DNA of 64,000 nucleotides, taken from contig JADJBM010000030.1 of NCBI GenBank assembly GCA_016703785.1, forward strand, positions 310,001 to 374,000, read 5' to 3'. Below, in pieces: positions 42,581 to 52,604 of the stretch. A model generated the notes under the pieces. The model was not told the DNA's origin. It saw nothing but the letters and a program-made list of their open reading frames with translations, and searched no databases. How positions within the stretch are numbered: position 1 is the first letter of the stretch; every line of letters starts with the position of its first letter. This stretch comes from Betaproteobacteria bacterium (GTDB lineage: Bacteria > Pseudomonadota > Gammaproteobacteria > Burkholderiales > Rhodocyclaceae). The translations under genes and the position numbers were made by a program.

Positions 42581-43747
42581 CTATGCTTCTCCCTGAATGT
42601 ACTGGATAGTCCATTTCCCCGCGCACAACACCAATTTCCGGTCGCAGCCGGCTTCGGCCCAGGTACCCTCGTGGCCTGGCAACGCTTCAATGACGACCTC
42701 TCCCTTGTCCCGCAGTGACGCAACAAAGTCGCTCAAGCCATCGCCGTCATTGGAAGGCGCCAGGATTGCCCGCGGTGCGGACGATGTCGCGCCAAGTTGG
42801 GACAACTCGCGCAAATCCATGCTAAAGCCGGTCGCCGGCCGCCCGCGACCATAGGCTTTACCCACTTTGTCGTAGCGCCCACCCAAGGCAATCGCGCCGG
42901 GATGATCCGCGCAGTATGCGGCGAATACCACACCGCTGTGATAATGGTAGCCGCGCAAATCGGCCAAATCGAAGCTCACCGGCAGATCAGACAGCACGTT
43001 TGCCAATTTCCCGAGATCGCCTACGGCCTGGGCAATTTCCGCATCGCCCGGCAGCAGCTTGAGGGCTCGCTCCAGAGCTTCCGGGCCGCCATAGCATTCG
43101 GGCAGGGCCAGTAGGGCCGAGCGCACCGGCTCGGCGATGTCATTCACCAGTTCGCGCAAATCGGGGATGTCCTTGGACTGCAGTACGGCAAACAACTCCT
43201 GCTCCAGTTCCGGGTCCAGCCCGCCTCGCACTGAAAGTGCGCGGAAAACGCTTACATGGCCAAGATCGATACGCGAGGTCTTCACGCCGGCGATCTCCAG
43301 CGTCTGGGCGAGCAGGCGGATCACTTCCACGTCCGCCTCTATGCCGGCATGGCCGTAGAGTTCCGCCCCAATCTGCAGCGGTTCTCTCGTTGAGGTCAGG
43401 CCGGAAGGCAGCGTGTGCAGCACACTGCCGCAGTAGCACAACCGGGCCACGCCCTTGCGGTTGAGCAGATGCGCATCGATTCTGGCAACCTGCGGCGTGA
43501 TGTCGGCCCTGACCCCCATTGTTCTCCCGGACAACTGATCGACCAGTTTGAAGGTACGCAAATCCATGTCGCGCCCGCTACCAGTGAGCAGCGATTCGAT
43601 GTATTCGAGCAACGGCGGCATGACGAGTTCGTAGCCATGAAGGCAGAATTCGTCGAGCAGCGCGCGGCGCAGCATTTCCAGCCTGCGTGCTTCCGGAGGC
43701 AAAACGTCCTCGATGGATTCGGGCAGAAGCCAGCGGCGCATGGTCAC
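42581..43747 (-). CDS. hisZ: ATP phosphoribosyltransferase regulatory subunit HisZ
   Basis: 388 residues, a HisRS-like protein with motif 2-type RADITPQVARIDA but without the HisRS anticodon-binding domain. HisZ forms the hetero-octamer with short HisG. The presence of a true hisS at 51293 and position before purA support HisZ. Confidence 0.94.
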   Translation of the reverse strand: MTMRRWLLPESIEDVLPPEARRLEMLRRALLDEFCLHGYELVMPPLLEYIESLLTGSGRDMDLRTFKLVDQLSGRTMGVRADITPQVARIDAHLLNRKGVARLCYCGSVLHTLPSGLTSTREPLQIGAELYGHAGIEADVEVIRLLAQTLEIAGVKTSRIDLGHVSVFRALSVRGGLDPELEQELFAVLQSKDIPDLRELVNDIAEPVRSALLALPECYGGPEALERALKLLPGDAEIAQAVGDLGKLANVLSDLPVSFDLADLRGYHYHSGVVFAAYCADHPGAIALGGRYDKVGKAYGRGRPATGFSMDLRELSQLGATSSAPRAILAPSNDGDGLSDFVASLRDKGEVVIEALPGHEGTWAEAGCDRKLVLCAGKWTIQYIQGEA

Positions 43748-43932
43748 TTCAGTATGAACAGCAGGACGATTCCGACAAGAATCGATGACAATCCGAGAAA
43801 GCGGATCTGCCCGTCGGAAAGCTCAGTGATTCGGCGGAATGTCTCGCGCCAGGCTCTGGGGGCGACAAACGGCAACAGCCCCTCCAGCACAAGCATCAGG
43901 GCAAACGCCATCAGCAGCGTGGGCCACATCAC
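43744..43932 (-). CDS. Small DUF2065 membrane protein
   Basis: 62 residues with two hydrophobic helices (LLMAFALMLVLEGLLPF and FLGLSSILVGIVLLFIL) around FRRITELSD. It is a conserved small inner-membrane protein of unknown function normally found between hflC and hisZ/purA. Overlaps hisZ. Confidence 0.9.
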   Translation of the reverse strand: MMWPTLLMAFALMLVLEGLLPFVAPRAWRETFRRITELSDGQIRFLGLSSILVGIVLLFILK

Positions 43933-44804
43933 TTCCCTTTTCCGGTGCTCTTCAGATACTTGAAGAACTCGGTGTTCGGCTCGATCACCAGCACGTCCGT
44001 CTTGTTGCGGAAACTGGCACGATACGCTTCCAGGCTGCGGTAGAAGGAGTAGAACTCCGGATTTTGCCCGAATGCCTGCGCGTACAATGCAGTAGCTTTC
44101 GCGTCGCCCTCGCCCTTGATGCGCTGAGCATCGCGGTACGCCTCCGCAATGATGATTTCACGTTGCCTGTCGGCATCGGCTCGAATTTTCTCGGCATCCG
44201 CGGCACCCTTCGAGCGCAACTCATTGGCGACCCGCTTGCGCTCGGTTTCCATGCGGCGGTACACCGATTCGGACACTTCCTGCGGCAGGTCAACACGCTT
44301 TAGACGCACGTCAACGATCTGTACGCCTATGGCGCGCGCATCGGCATCGGCCTTGGTGCGTACTTCCTCCATGATTTTCTCGCGTTCGCCGGATACCACA
44401 TCATGGATAGTGCGCTTACCAAACTCCTCGCGCAAAAGCGCGTTCACTGTCTGAGACAGGCGGATGTGGGCGCGTACCTCGTCACCCTGCACAGAGATGT
44501 AATACTGCTTGGCATCGATGATGCGCCATTTGACGAACGCATCGACCAGTACCGGTTTTTTCTCCGAAGTGATGAAACGTTCTGGATCGGGCGAGTCGTA
44601 GGTAAGAATGCGCTTTTCGAAATAGCGCACGTTCTGGATCATCGGCCACTTGAAATACAATCCCGGCTCGGCAATCACACTCTTGATTTCACCCAACTGA
44701 AGTACGATCGCAAATTTGCGCTGATCGACCGTGAAGATCGACATGGCCGCCGCCACTAGAATGCCGAGAATTGCTGCAGCAACGAAAGGTAGGCTGTGTC
44801 GCAT
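43929..44804 (-). CDS. hflC: HflC, SPFH regulator of FtsH protease
   Basis: 291 residues with an N-terminal membrane anchor and the prohibitin-like domain (KFAIVLQLGEIKSVI). Forms with HflK the cage around FtsH. Overlaps hflK by one base and the DUF2065 gene by ATGA. Confidence 0.95.
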   Translation of the reverse strand: MRHSLPFVAAAILGILVAAAMSIFTVDQRKFAIVLQLGEIKSVIAEPGLYFKWPMIQNVRYFEKRILTYDSPDPERFITSEKKPVLVDAFVKWRIIDAKQYYISVQGDEVRAHIRLSQTVNALLREEFGKRTIHDVVSGEREKIMEEVRTKADADARAIGVQIVDVRLKRVDLPQEVSESVYRRMETERKRVANELRSKGAADAEKIRADADRQREIIIAEAYRDAQRIKGEGDAKATALYAQAFGQNPEFYSFYRSLEAYRASFRNKTDVLVIEPNTEFFKYLKSTGKGK

Positions 44805-46030
44805 TATCGTTCCCCTCTTTCGCGGGAACGCAGCGCTTCGCGGGAACGCGTTGCCGAATCCAGTTGCGGCGGAACCTCGGCAGACAGGTTTGGCATAGAT
44901 CGCAATGGTAATGCCACCGGTTCGCCGCCTACAGCGGCAGTCGGGGTTGCCGCTGCGGCCTGCATGAGTTTGTCTAGCGGAAGGTAGAGGAGATTCCCCG
45001 ACCCTTTCGTGTCAAGCAGGATCTTGCTCGTGTTCGAGAGCATTTGCTGCACAGTATCGATGTACATCCGCTGCCGCGTTACTTCGGGCGCCTTGTTGTA
45101 TTCGACCAGTATCTGTTTGAAGCGGCTCGCCTCGCCCTCTGCATTTGCAACCACGCGGCCCTTGTAACCATTGGCTTCTTCCATCAGGCGTGCGGCGGTG
45201 CCGCGCGCTCTTGGAATGACGTCGTTGGCGTAAGCCTGACCCTCGTTGATCTGCCGGTCACGATCCTGCCCGGCCTTGACGGCGTCGTCGAATGCCGCCT
45301 GCACCTGCTCAGGCGGTTGCACATTCTGCAGGGTCAGCTTGGATACGACGATCCCCGTTCCGTAGCGGTCCAGGATTTCCTGCATGATCCTGGCGGCATT
45401 GGCTGCGACCTGTTCCCGCCCTTCGTATAGAGCGAAATCCATCTTGCTCTTGCCGATCACTTCGCGCATGGCCGTCTCGGCCGCCTGCAGCACGGAGTCG
45501 TCTGGATTTCGGTTGTTGAATAGGTATTCCTGCGGATCCTTCAAGAACCACTGGACCGCGAACTGGATGTTGATGATGTTTTCATCGTCGGTCAGCATCA
45601 GCCCTTCCTTGAGCACCCGGTTCTTGTCCGAACCGCGATAGCCCACTTCAACCACGCGCACATCGGAGAGGCGAACGATTTCATGTGCCTGGATGGGATA
45701 GGGCAGGCGCCAGCGCAGCCCCGGTTCCGTGGTTTGGGAATACCTGCCGAATGTCAGCACAACGCCTCTTTGCGACGCATCGACAATGTAGAAGCCACTG
45801 GCCAACCAGACCAGCAGCACCAGTACGGCCAGCGCGCCGATACCGCCGCCAAAAACCTTGAGGTTCATCGGCGGACGGGGGGGGCCGTCGCCGCGATTGT
45901 CACCATTGCCGCCCCCACCCTTCTTGCCGAACAGGCCGGAAAGTCGGCGATTGAAATCGCGCCACAGATCTTCGAGATCGGGGGGGCCCTGGTTCGGCCT
46001 ATTTCCCCACTGGGGATCGTTCAGTGACAT
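44804..46030 (-). CDS. hflK: HflK, SPFH regulator of FtsH protease
   Basis: 408 residues. Gly/Pro/Asn-rich cytoplasmic N-terminus (MSLNDPQWGNRPNQGPPDL), one membrane helix (GALAVLVLLVWLASGFYIV) and SPFH domain. ATG 46030 is chosen over 46048 by the family N-terminus. Confidence 0.95.
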   Translation of the reverse strand: MSLNDPQWGNRPNQGPPDLEDLWRDFNRRLSGLFGKKGGGGNGDNRGDGPPRPPMNLKVFGGGIGALAVLVLLVWLASGFYIVDASQRGVVLTFGRYSQTTEPGLRWRLPYPIQAHEIVRLSDVRVVEVGYRGSDKNRVLKEGLMLTDDENIINIQFAVQWFLKDPQEYLFNNRNPDDSVLQAAETAMREVIGKSKMDFALYEGREQVAANAARIMQEILDRYGTGIVVSKLTLQNVQPPEQVQAAFDDAVKAGQDRDRQINEGQAYANDVIPRARGTAARLMEEANGYKGRVVANAEGEASRFKQILVEYNKAPEVTRQRMYIDTVQQMLSNTSKILLDTKGSGNLLYLPLDKLMQAAAATPTAAVGGEPVALPLRSMPNLSAEVPPQLDSATRSREALRSRERGER

Positions 46031-46062
46031 CAGAATGCCAGTTATCATGGGTTCAATCTTGG

Positions 46063-47178
46063 TTAGGCGGCGTATGGTGTTGGGTCACCATGCTCCAGCG
46101 CAGTTTCTGCCAGCGCCTGTCGTAATAGATCCAATCCGGCACCGGTTCTTGCACTGACACGGACACGGGTAATTTTACCATAGGCATTGCGCTCGACTGC
46201 GGGTTCGACCCCCGTGGCATCGATCTTGTTCCACACCAGGATCTGCGGGACTTTCGCGGCGCCAATTTCCTCCAGCACTCCATCTACTGCGCTTACTTGC
46301 GCATCACGATCCCCGCTGGCCGAGTCGACCACGTGCAGGAGCAGGTCTGCCGATGCCGTCTCTTCCAAGGTGGCATGAAAGGCGGCCACCAGCGAGTGTG
46401 GCAAATCGCGGATGAAGCCTACCGTGTCTGACAGGATCACCTGACCCGAGCCCTCCAGATAAAGCCGCCGCGAGGTGGTATCCAGAGTTGCGAACAACTG
46501 ATTGGCGGCATAAGCCCCGGCTTTGGTGAGTGCATTGAAGAGTGTCGACTTGCCAGCGTTGGTATAGCCGACCAGTGATACCGCCAACATCTCCCGCCGC
46601 GTGCGTGCGCGACGACGCACGACACGCTGGCGTTCCAGCTGTTTCAGACGCTCCTTCAGCATCTTGACCCGTTTGCCGAGCAGGCGCCTATCGGTTTCCA
46701 ACTGAGTTTCACCCGGGCCGCGCAAGCCAATGCCGCCTTTCTGGCGCTCCAGGTGGGTCCAGCCGCGCACCAGACGTGTCGCCATGTGCTGCAATTGCGC
46801 CAGTTCCACCTGCAGCTTGCCCTCGTGACTCTTGGCGCGCTGGGCGAAGATGTCAAGAATCAGGCTGGCGCGGTCGACGACGCGACAGCCCAATTCCTTT
46901 TCCAGATTGCGCTGCTGGGCGGCAGACAACTCGTGATTGAAAATGGCTATGTCCGCACCGAAGTCTCGGATGGTGTCCGCCAGTTCGGCCACCTTGCCCT
47001 TGCCGGCAAAAAGCGCCGAGTCCGGACGTTCGCGGCGCCCCTGCACGACAGCAGACGTGGTGGCACCGGCCGATGCGGCAAGCAGCTTCAATTCATCGAG
47101 GCGCTCGGCAATATCGCCTTGGCCGAAATCCAACTGGACGAGCACGGCGCTCTCGCCGCCACCTGGGCGTTCGAACAT
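46063..47178 (-). CDS. hflX: GTPase HflX
   Basis: 371 residues. The N-terminal HflX subdomain (GKGKVAELADTIRD) precedes a coiled linker (LKERLKQLERQR) and the GTPase domain with G1 GYTNAGKSTLFNAL, DTVGFIRDLP and NKID. A ribosome-associated GTPase that rescues stalled 70S. Confidence 0.95.
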   Translation of the reverse strand: MFERPGGGESAVLVQLDFGQGDIAERLDELKLLAASAGATTSAVVQGRRERPDSALFAGKGKVAELADTIRDFGADIAIFNHELSAAQQRNLEKELGCRVVDRASLILDIFAQRAKSHEGKLQVELAQLQHMATRLVRGWTHLERQKGGIGLRGPGETQLETDRRLLGKRVKMLKERLKQLERQRVVRRRARTRREMLAVSLVGYTNAGKSTLFNALTKAGAYAANQLFATLDTTSRRLYLEGSGQVILSDTVGFIRDLPHSLVAAFHATLEETASADLLLHVVDSASGDRDAQVSAVDGVLEEIGAAKVPQILVWNKIDATGVEPAVERNAYGKITRVRVSARTGAGLDLLRQALAETALEHGDPTPYAA

Positions 47179-47226
47179 GGAGTCCCTAGGATCGGCAGGC
47201 GAAGACCCGGCCGGAACTACCGGTCA

Positions 47227-47463
47227 TCAACTCTCGCTGTGCTCGTGCGGGATATTGACTGGGCGAGCCGGGACGACAGTGGATATGGCGTGCTTGTACA
47301 CCATTTGTGTCACGGTATTCTTGAGCAGGACGACGTACTGGTCGAAGGATTCGACCTGTCCCTGCAACTTGATGCCGTTCACCAAGTAAATGGATACCGG
47401 AATATGCTCTCGGCGCAGCGTGTTGAGGAACGGGTCTTGTAACAGTTGCCCTTTATTGCTCAT
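47227..47463 (-). CDS. hfq: RNA chaperone Hfq
   Basis: 78 residues: KGQLLQDPFLNTLRREHIPVS and NGIKLQGQVESFDQY (Sm1), MVYKHAIST (Sm2). It pairs small RNAs with targets. ATG 47463 gives the standard MSNKGQ start. Confidence 0.98.
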   Translation of the reverse strand: MSNKGQLLQDPFLNTLRREHIPVSIYLVNGIKLQGQVESFDQYVVLLKNTVTQMVYKHAISTVVPARPVNIPHEHSES

Positions 47464-47551
47464 GGTGTGGCCCCACGTAAAAAATTGTTTTTTGAAACGG
47501 CACTTTACCGGATTTTTTGGGCCTCCGCCACAGGCCTGGGCCAAACGCGCA

Positions 47552-48880
47552 TTAGCGCTCTTTATTCGCGTAGGGATTTCGTGATGTGCGGAACTCGACC
47601 CTGAGCGGCGTACCTTTCAGTTTGAAGGCCTCCATGAACGTACGTTCCAAGTAGCGGCGGTACGAATCCGGCACATGATCCAGGGCGTTGCCGTGGATGA
47701 CGATGATCGGAGGATTGTTGCCACCCTGGTGGGCATACCGCAGCTTGGGCCGGAAGATGCCGTGTCGCGGAGGCGCCTGCTTCTCGAGGGCGGCTTGGAG
47801 CAGGCGGGTGAGCTTGGGCGTGGGCATTTTCATCATCGAGGCCGCAAAAGCCGCATCGACCGAAGCCATCAAAGGGTTGATGCCATCCCCCTTCAGGGCA
47901 CAGATGAAATGTGCATTTGCAAAGCCGAGGAAGTTGAGTTTCCGCGTCATGTCCATCTTGATCCGGTCGCGCCGATAGTCGTCGGCGCAATCCCACTTGT
48001 TCACTGCGATGACCATTGCGCGGCCGGCCTCGACGCAGAAGCCGGCAATATGCGCATCCTGGTCGGAAATATCTTGGCTGGCGTCGAGGACCAGTACTAC
48101 AACGTTGGCCTCCTCGATGGATTGCAGCGTCTTGATGACGGAGAATTTCTCTATGGTCTCGAAGACCTTGCCTTTGCGCCGCAGTCCGGCCGTATCGATC
48201 AGGATGTAGTCCTTGCCCTTGCGCTGGAAGGGCACGGCAATCGAATCTCGCGTGGTGCCCGGCTGGTCGAAGGCAATGACGCGCTCCTCGCCGAGCAGAG
48301 CATTGATGAGGGTGGATTTGCCGACGTTGGGACGGCCCACAACGGCGATGCGTGGAGACTGACTTTCCTCCAGAGCTTCCTCAGCCTGCGGGAACGGTGC
48401 TAGCGCCTCGTCGATCAGTTCCCGCACCCCATCGCCGTGGGCTGCGGAAATGACCAGTGGTTCGCCGCAGGCCAACTCATGGAATTCGGCACCGACGAGG
48501 GCGCGCTCCATCCCCTCGGCCTTGTTCACCACCAACAGCAGCGGACGACCGGTGCGGCGCAGCCGCTCGGCGATCGCCTTGTCCTGGGGGTTCAGGCCGG
48601 CGCGCCCATCGACGATGAACAGAAGCATGTCGGCCTCGGCGATCGCCGCCTCCGCCTGCTGCGCCATTTCTGCCAGGATGCCTTCTTTTGCATTCGGCTC
48701 GAAACCCCCGGTATCCACCACCAGATAGGGACGCTCACCGAGACGGCCATGGCCATAATGGCGGTCGCGCGTCAGGCCCGGTATATCCGCCACCAGAGCA
48801 TCGCGCGACCGAGTAAGCCGGTTGAACAGGGTGGACTTGCCGACGTTCGGCCGGCCGACAATGACGAGCGTAGGTTTCAT
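47552..48880 (-). CDS. der: GTPase Der (EngA), 50S assembly
   Basis: 442 residues with two GTPase domains: GRPNVGKSTLFNRL near residue 8 and GRPNVGKSTLINALLGEER near 180, plus a C-terminal KH-like domain (PPIIVIHGNALDHVPDSY). ATG 48880 overlaps the methyltransferase stop. Confidence 0.97.
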   Translation of the reverse strand: MKPTLVIVGRPNVGKSTLFNRLTRSRDALVADIPGLTRDRHYGHGRLGERPYLVVDTGGFEPNAKEGILAEMAQQAEAAIAEADMLLFIVDGRAGLNPQDKAIAERLRRTGRPLLLVVNKAEGMERALVGAEFHELACGEPLVISAAHGDGVRELIDEALAPFPQAEEALEESQSPRIAVVGRPNVGKSTLINALLGEERVIAFDQPGTTRDSIAVPFQRKGKDYILIDTAGLRRKGKVFETIEKFSVIKTLQSIEEANVVVLVLDASQDISDQDAHIAGFCVEAGRAMVIAVNKWDCADDYRRDRIKMDMTRKLNFLGFANAHFICALKGDGINPLMASVDAAFAASMMKMPTPKLTRLLQAALEKQAPPRHGIFRPKLRYAHQGGNNPPIIVIHGNALDHVPDSYRRYLERTFMEAFKLKGTPLRVEFRTSRNPYANKER

Positions 48881-49482
48881 TGCAAGTGGGATGCGGGCTT
48901 GCGCGCGATCACGGTGGAAAACACCTTGCTTGTTCCCCCCTGAACATCGAAAGCGTCGTGCCGAGAAAGCATAATCTCCCAATCAGCAAAGCACTGCTCC
49001 AGTTCGTCACGGCCGAAAAGGGTGAAATGATTCTCACGGAACATGTCCAGATAGGTAGTGCCTTCGATCAACGCGTTTACTACCGCACAGCCATCTCCAT
49101 TGACATGGCCCTGGATGGCGGCAAGCAGGGCCAGTGCTTCGGCCCTGGGAAAGAACATCAGCAAACCGATGGAAACCACCGTATCGTAGCCGCCAACGAT
49201 CTCGTAACTGCGAATATCGGCAGTGACTGCGCGGACTTTCCGGTGTCCGACAGCTGCCTCCTGGTTGATACGCTCAGCCGCGGCTGGGCTGGCATCGACC
49301 GCCAGCACCTCGCACCCACGTCGAGCCGCCTCCAGGGAAAGATTCCCCAGCCCGCAACCCAAATCCAGCACCCTGCCCTTCAGATAAGGCAAGGCTGCCA
49401 GCTCGAAAGGATTGAGTTCAAATTCCCGCGACTCGATCTGGCGCCTGAACTGCTTGTCGAAAAACGCAACGGGGTCAACCAT
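48877..49482 (-). CDS. SAM-dependent methyltransferase (TehB-like)
   Basis: 201 residues with motif I VLDLGCGLGNLSLEAARRG and the acidic end of strand 2 (VLAVDASP), a class I methyltransferase. The substrate is unknown; proteins with this look include tellurite-resistance TehB. Translationally coupled to der and 7 bases from bamB, so it belongs to the housekeeping run. Confidence 0.75.
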   Translation of the reverse strand: MVDPVAFFDKQFRRQIESREFELNPFELAALPYLKGRVLDLGCGLGNLSLEAARRGCEVLAVDASPAAAERINQEAAVGHRKVRAVTADIRSYEIVGGYDTVVSIGLLMFFPRAEALALLAAIQGHVNGDGCAVVNALIEGTTYLDMFRENHFTLFGRDELEQCFADWEIMLSRHDAFDVQGGTSKVFSTVIARKPASHLQ

Positions 49483-49489
49483 GCGCCGC

Positions 49490-50641
49490 TCAGTTCACTT
49501 TGAGCGCATACAGCCCGCCGTTGCGTGTCTGCATCAGAAATCCTCGCTCGACCCGCTGCGGCTCGGCAGCGATGCCGCTACTGTCTGTATTGGTGCGAGC
49601 TGCAAAAACCCCGTTATCTCGGCGCAACAGGTGCACAACGCCCTGGTAATCGCCCACTGCGACATGGCTGCCCATGGCGATCGGTCTGCTCACCTGGCGC
49701 ATGAAAAGCTTGTCCTGTTTCCACACGGTCGCGCCATTGGCGCGATCCAGTGCGTGTACCGCGCCCTTGTCGTCCGTGACATAAACATTGCGCTCATCGA
49801 TGTCGATGCCGGCGGCAGACGACATGTCGCGCGACCACAGGTGGTTGCCGGACGCCAGATCAAAGCAGGCGATTCGGCCCTGGTAGGCGGCCGCACACAC
49901 TTCGCGCCCGGCTACGATTGGGGCGCTGGTGACGCCGGACACTCGCTCGAGTTCAGTGGCCCCCTTGGGCAATGCCACCGTGGCCTCCCAGATGGCGGCA
50001 CCGTTGTTGAGCGCTATGGCAACCAGCTTGCCTCCCGGGAACCCGGCCAACGCCGCCTTCCCCGTCACCGTCACCCCGACATTGCTGCGCAGTGACAGCG
50101 CCGGCGTACTGCGTTGGTACACCCATTTTCGCTTTCCATCCGCCGCATCCAGTCCGAAGATGCGGTTATCACCGCTTCGAACCAGCACCAACCCTTCCGC
50201 AAGCTGCGGCGCGGCAAGAACTTCCGATGTGACGCGCGCCGACCACAACGCTTTTCCCGTATTGTCGAACGCCAGCACGCCACCTTTAGACGTGGCAACC
50301 ACCACTAGGCTGCCATCCGCGCCGACACCGCCTGAAATCGGCTGTCCCGCATTGATGCGCCATAACTGGCCACCGTTGTCGAATCGTGCCAGCGTGCCGT
50401 CCTGGGCGGCGGCATAGACGCTTGAACCGACCACCGCCGGCGTCAGTACATAGCCTCCGGCACTACCGACGCTCGCCTGCCAGATGGCCGCGAGCGTCGC
50501 ACTTGCGGTGATCGCTTCCAACTCGGCAGGTTTCACTTTCGGTGCGCTGGAAAACCAGTTCACAGGATTCATTCTTTCCATCGTGGAACAACCGGCCGCC
50601 AACGAGGCGGCGAGAGAGAGAGTGATGACTGCACGCATCAC
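49490..50641 (-). CDS. bamB: Outer-membrane assembly lipoprotein BamB
   Basis: 383 residues (or 382 from ATG 50638). Lipobox SLAAGC, then an eight-bladed PQQ-type beta-propeller with repeated VYAAAQDGTLARFD / VLAFDNTGKALW-like blades. Part of the BAM complex with BamA. Overlaps the upstream TPR-like gene. Confidence 0.93.
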   Translation of the reverse strand: MMRAVITLSLAASLAAGCSTMERMNPVNWFSSAPKVKPAELEAITASATLAAIWQASVGSAGGYVLTPAVVGSSVYAAAQDGTLARFDNGGQLWRINAGQPISGGVGADGSLVVVATSKGGVLAFDNTGKALWSARVTSEVLAAPQLAEGLVLVRSGDNRIFGLDAADGKRKWVYQRSTPALSLRSNVGVTVTGKAALAGFPGGKLVAIALNNGAAIWEATVALPKGATELERVSGVTSAPIVAGREVCAAAYQGRIACFDLASGNHLWSRDMSSAAGIDIDERNVYVTDDKGAVHALDRANGATVWKQDKLFMRQVSRPIAMGSHVAVGDYQGVVHLLRRDNGVFAARTNTDSSGIAAEPQRVERGFLMQTRNGGLYALKVN

Positions 50642-51306
50642 TTACCTCCGATCGAGTCCAGCTTGACCTGCAACAATTCGCGGTACTGGGCTTCACGGCC
50701 GCCCTGACCGTCCGCAGCCTTATCGAGCGCATCATGTTTGACCAAAGCGATCTGATAGGCGGCACGCGCCTCGGCCAGCTTTCCCTGTGCCGCCAGGATG
50801 TCCCCCTTCAATTCGCTGAAGCGCGCTGTGAAGGCCGCCCCGGGCTCCTCGCCGAGCAGCTTGAGCGCCTCATCCAGCGCCTTGTCATCGAACAGGACAT
50901 GTGCCAGCCGCAACCGACCAAGATCGCGCAAGTCCTTGTCGACTGCCTTTGCTGCAACCCATTGAAGCTGCGCTCTGGCGGTTTTCAGATCTCCGGCATC
51001 GTATTGCATCCGTGCAGAAGTGAGCGCAGCCATCGCAGCGTAGGCCGTGCCAGGATACCTCTCGGTGAGCTCTCCCGCTGCTTCACGGACTCGCTTGGCA
51101 TCTCTTTCAATGGTGGCCTTCTGCACAGCAGAGTAGATAACGGATGCTTCGGCCGTCTGGTTGCGCTGGTACCAGTTCCAGGCCTGCCAGCCAACCACGC
51201 CAACGGTAACCGCCAGTAGCACGGACGTCACCATGTTGCCGTACATCTTCCACCAGGTCTTCAGTTCCGATATCTGTTCCTGCTCTTCCAGGTCATAGGT
51301 CGCCAT
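50638..51306 (-). CDS. YfgM-like tetratricopeptide membrane protein
   Basis: 222 residues starting MATYDLEEQEQISELKTWW, one membrane helix (VTSVLLAVTVGVVGWQAW), then helical repeats. YfgM works with the SecYEG/PpiD periplasmic chaperone network and is always next to bamB. ATG 51306 overlaps the hisS end by 14 bases; ATG 51315 and 51321 are alternatives. Confidence 0.9.
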   Translation of the reverse strand: MATYDLEEQEQISELKTWWKMYGNMVTSVLLAVTVGVVGWQAWNWYQRNQTAEASVIYSAVQKATIERDAKRVREAAGELTERYPGTAYAAMAALTSARMQYDAGDLKTARAQLQWVAAKAVDKDLRDLGRLRLAHVLFDDKALDEALKLLGEEPGAAFTARFSELKGDILAAQGKLAEARAAYQIALVKHDALDKAADGQGGREAQYRELLQVKLDSIGGK

Positions 51307-52597
51307 CGTTGTCATCCCCAATTAGATAATTGCCGATCACGTCGGCCAGTTGGTCCTGCGGGATGCGCTTCTGCGGCGCATCCTCGCGCATGTATTTCAG
51401 TGTGGCGCTGCCCTCAGTCGCCTCGTCATCGCCGATGATCACGGCAATCTGCGCGCCGGACATATCAGCACGCTTCATCTGCGACTTGAAACTGCCGCCT
51501 CCGCAGTGGAACAGCACGTCGTAACCGGCGCCTCGCAGGGCCTCTGCCGTGCGAAATGCCGATGGCAGTGCCAGTTCTCCCTGATGGACGACATAAATGT
51601 CAGGGGCGCTTTGCGCCGCCTGTCCCGTCACGGCGCCATGCTCTTCCTTCATCAGCGCAACTAGGCGCTCGACGCCCATGGCAAAGCCGCAGGCCTGCGT
51701 CGCCTTGCCGCCGAGTTGTTCGATCAGTCCGTCGTAGCGTCCACCGGCGCACACCGTACCCTGCGCACCAAGCTTGTCAGTAACCCACTCGAAGACAGTC
51801 AAGTTGTAGTAATCCAGGCCGCGCACCAGGCGCGGATTAATGCGATAGGGAATGCAGGCCTCCTTCAGCAGCGCTTGCACACCACCGAAATGCTCCTGGG
51901 AGGCTTCGCCGAGGAAATCCATCAGTTTCGGCGCGCCCTCAATTACTTCCTGCATGCGCGGATTCTTGCTGTCGAGGATGCGCAGCGGATTGGATTGCAG
52001 GCGACGCTGGGCATCTGCATCGAGCGCCCCGCGGTTGTTTTCCAAATAAGCGATCAGTTCCGCGCGATGGCGCAACCGCTCCTCGGCGCTTCCCAGCGTA
52101 TTGATTTCCAGTTGGATGCCGCTAAGCGCCAACTCGTCCCACAGCCGGGCACACATGGCGATCTGCTCGGCATCGATATCAGGGCCGGCATAGCCGAAGG
52201 CTTCGACGCCAAACTGGTGGAACTGCCGGTAGCGCCCTTTCTGCGGCCGTTCGTGACGGAACATCGGTCCGGCATACCACAACCGCTGGGGACCGCCATG
52301 CAGCAAGCTATGCTGCAATACGGCGCGCACACAGGAGGCAGTGCCCTCCGGGCGCAACGTGAGCGCCTCGCCGTTGAGCGCGTCGACGAAGGAATACATT
52401 TCCTTCTCGACGATGTCGGTCACCTCACCGATTGCGCGGGCAAAAAGCGGAGTCGGCTCTACGATCGGCATACGGATCGGCCGATAGCCGTAGGCACGCA
52501 GCCAATCGCGAACGGCGTCGTCAAAGCGCTCCCACAGTTCGGCCTCATCGGGCAGGATGTCGTTCATCCCGCGGATCGCTTGAATCGTTTGGTTCAT
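51293..52597 (-). CDS. hisS: Histidine-tRNA ligase
   Basis: 434 residues with class II motifs: RPEGTASCVRA (motif 2), the HisA region GLDYYNLTVFEW, and the C-terminal anticodon domain. Starts MNQTIQAIRGMNDILPDE. Confidence 0.97.
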   Translation of the reverse strand: MNQTIQAIRGMNDILPDEAELWERFDDAVRDWLRAYGYRPIRMPIVEPTPLFARAIGEVTDIVEKEMYSFVDALNGEALTLRPEGTASCVRAVLQHSLLHGGPQRLWYAGPMFRHERPQKGRYRQFHQFGVEAFGYAGPDIDAEQIAMCARLWDELALSGIQLEINTLGSAEERLRHRAELIAYLENNRGALDADAQRRLQSNPLRILDSKNPRMQEVIEGAPKLMDFLGEASQEHFGGVQALLKEACIPYRINPRLVRGLDYYNLTVFEWVTDKLGAQGTVCAGGRYDGLIEQLGGKATQACGFAMGVERLVALMKEEHGAVTGQAAQSAPDIYVVHQGELALPSAFRTAEALRGAGYDVLFHCGGGSFKSQMKRADMSGAQIAVIIGDDEATEGSATLKYMREDAPQKRIPQDQLADVIGNYLIGDDNDGDL

Positions 52598-52604
52598 TGA
52601 AATT

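Noticed and set aside
48300..48400. Repeat-derived insertion between Der GTPase domains
   Set aside because: The acidic linker is a normal variable part of Der, and only the short ACTGACTTT match suggested otherwise.
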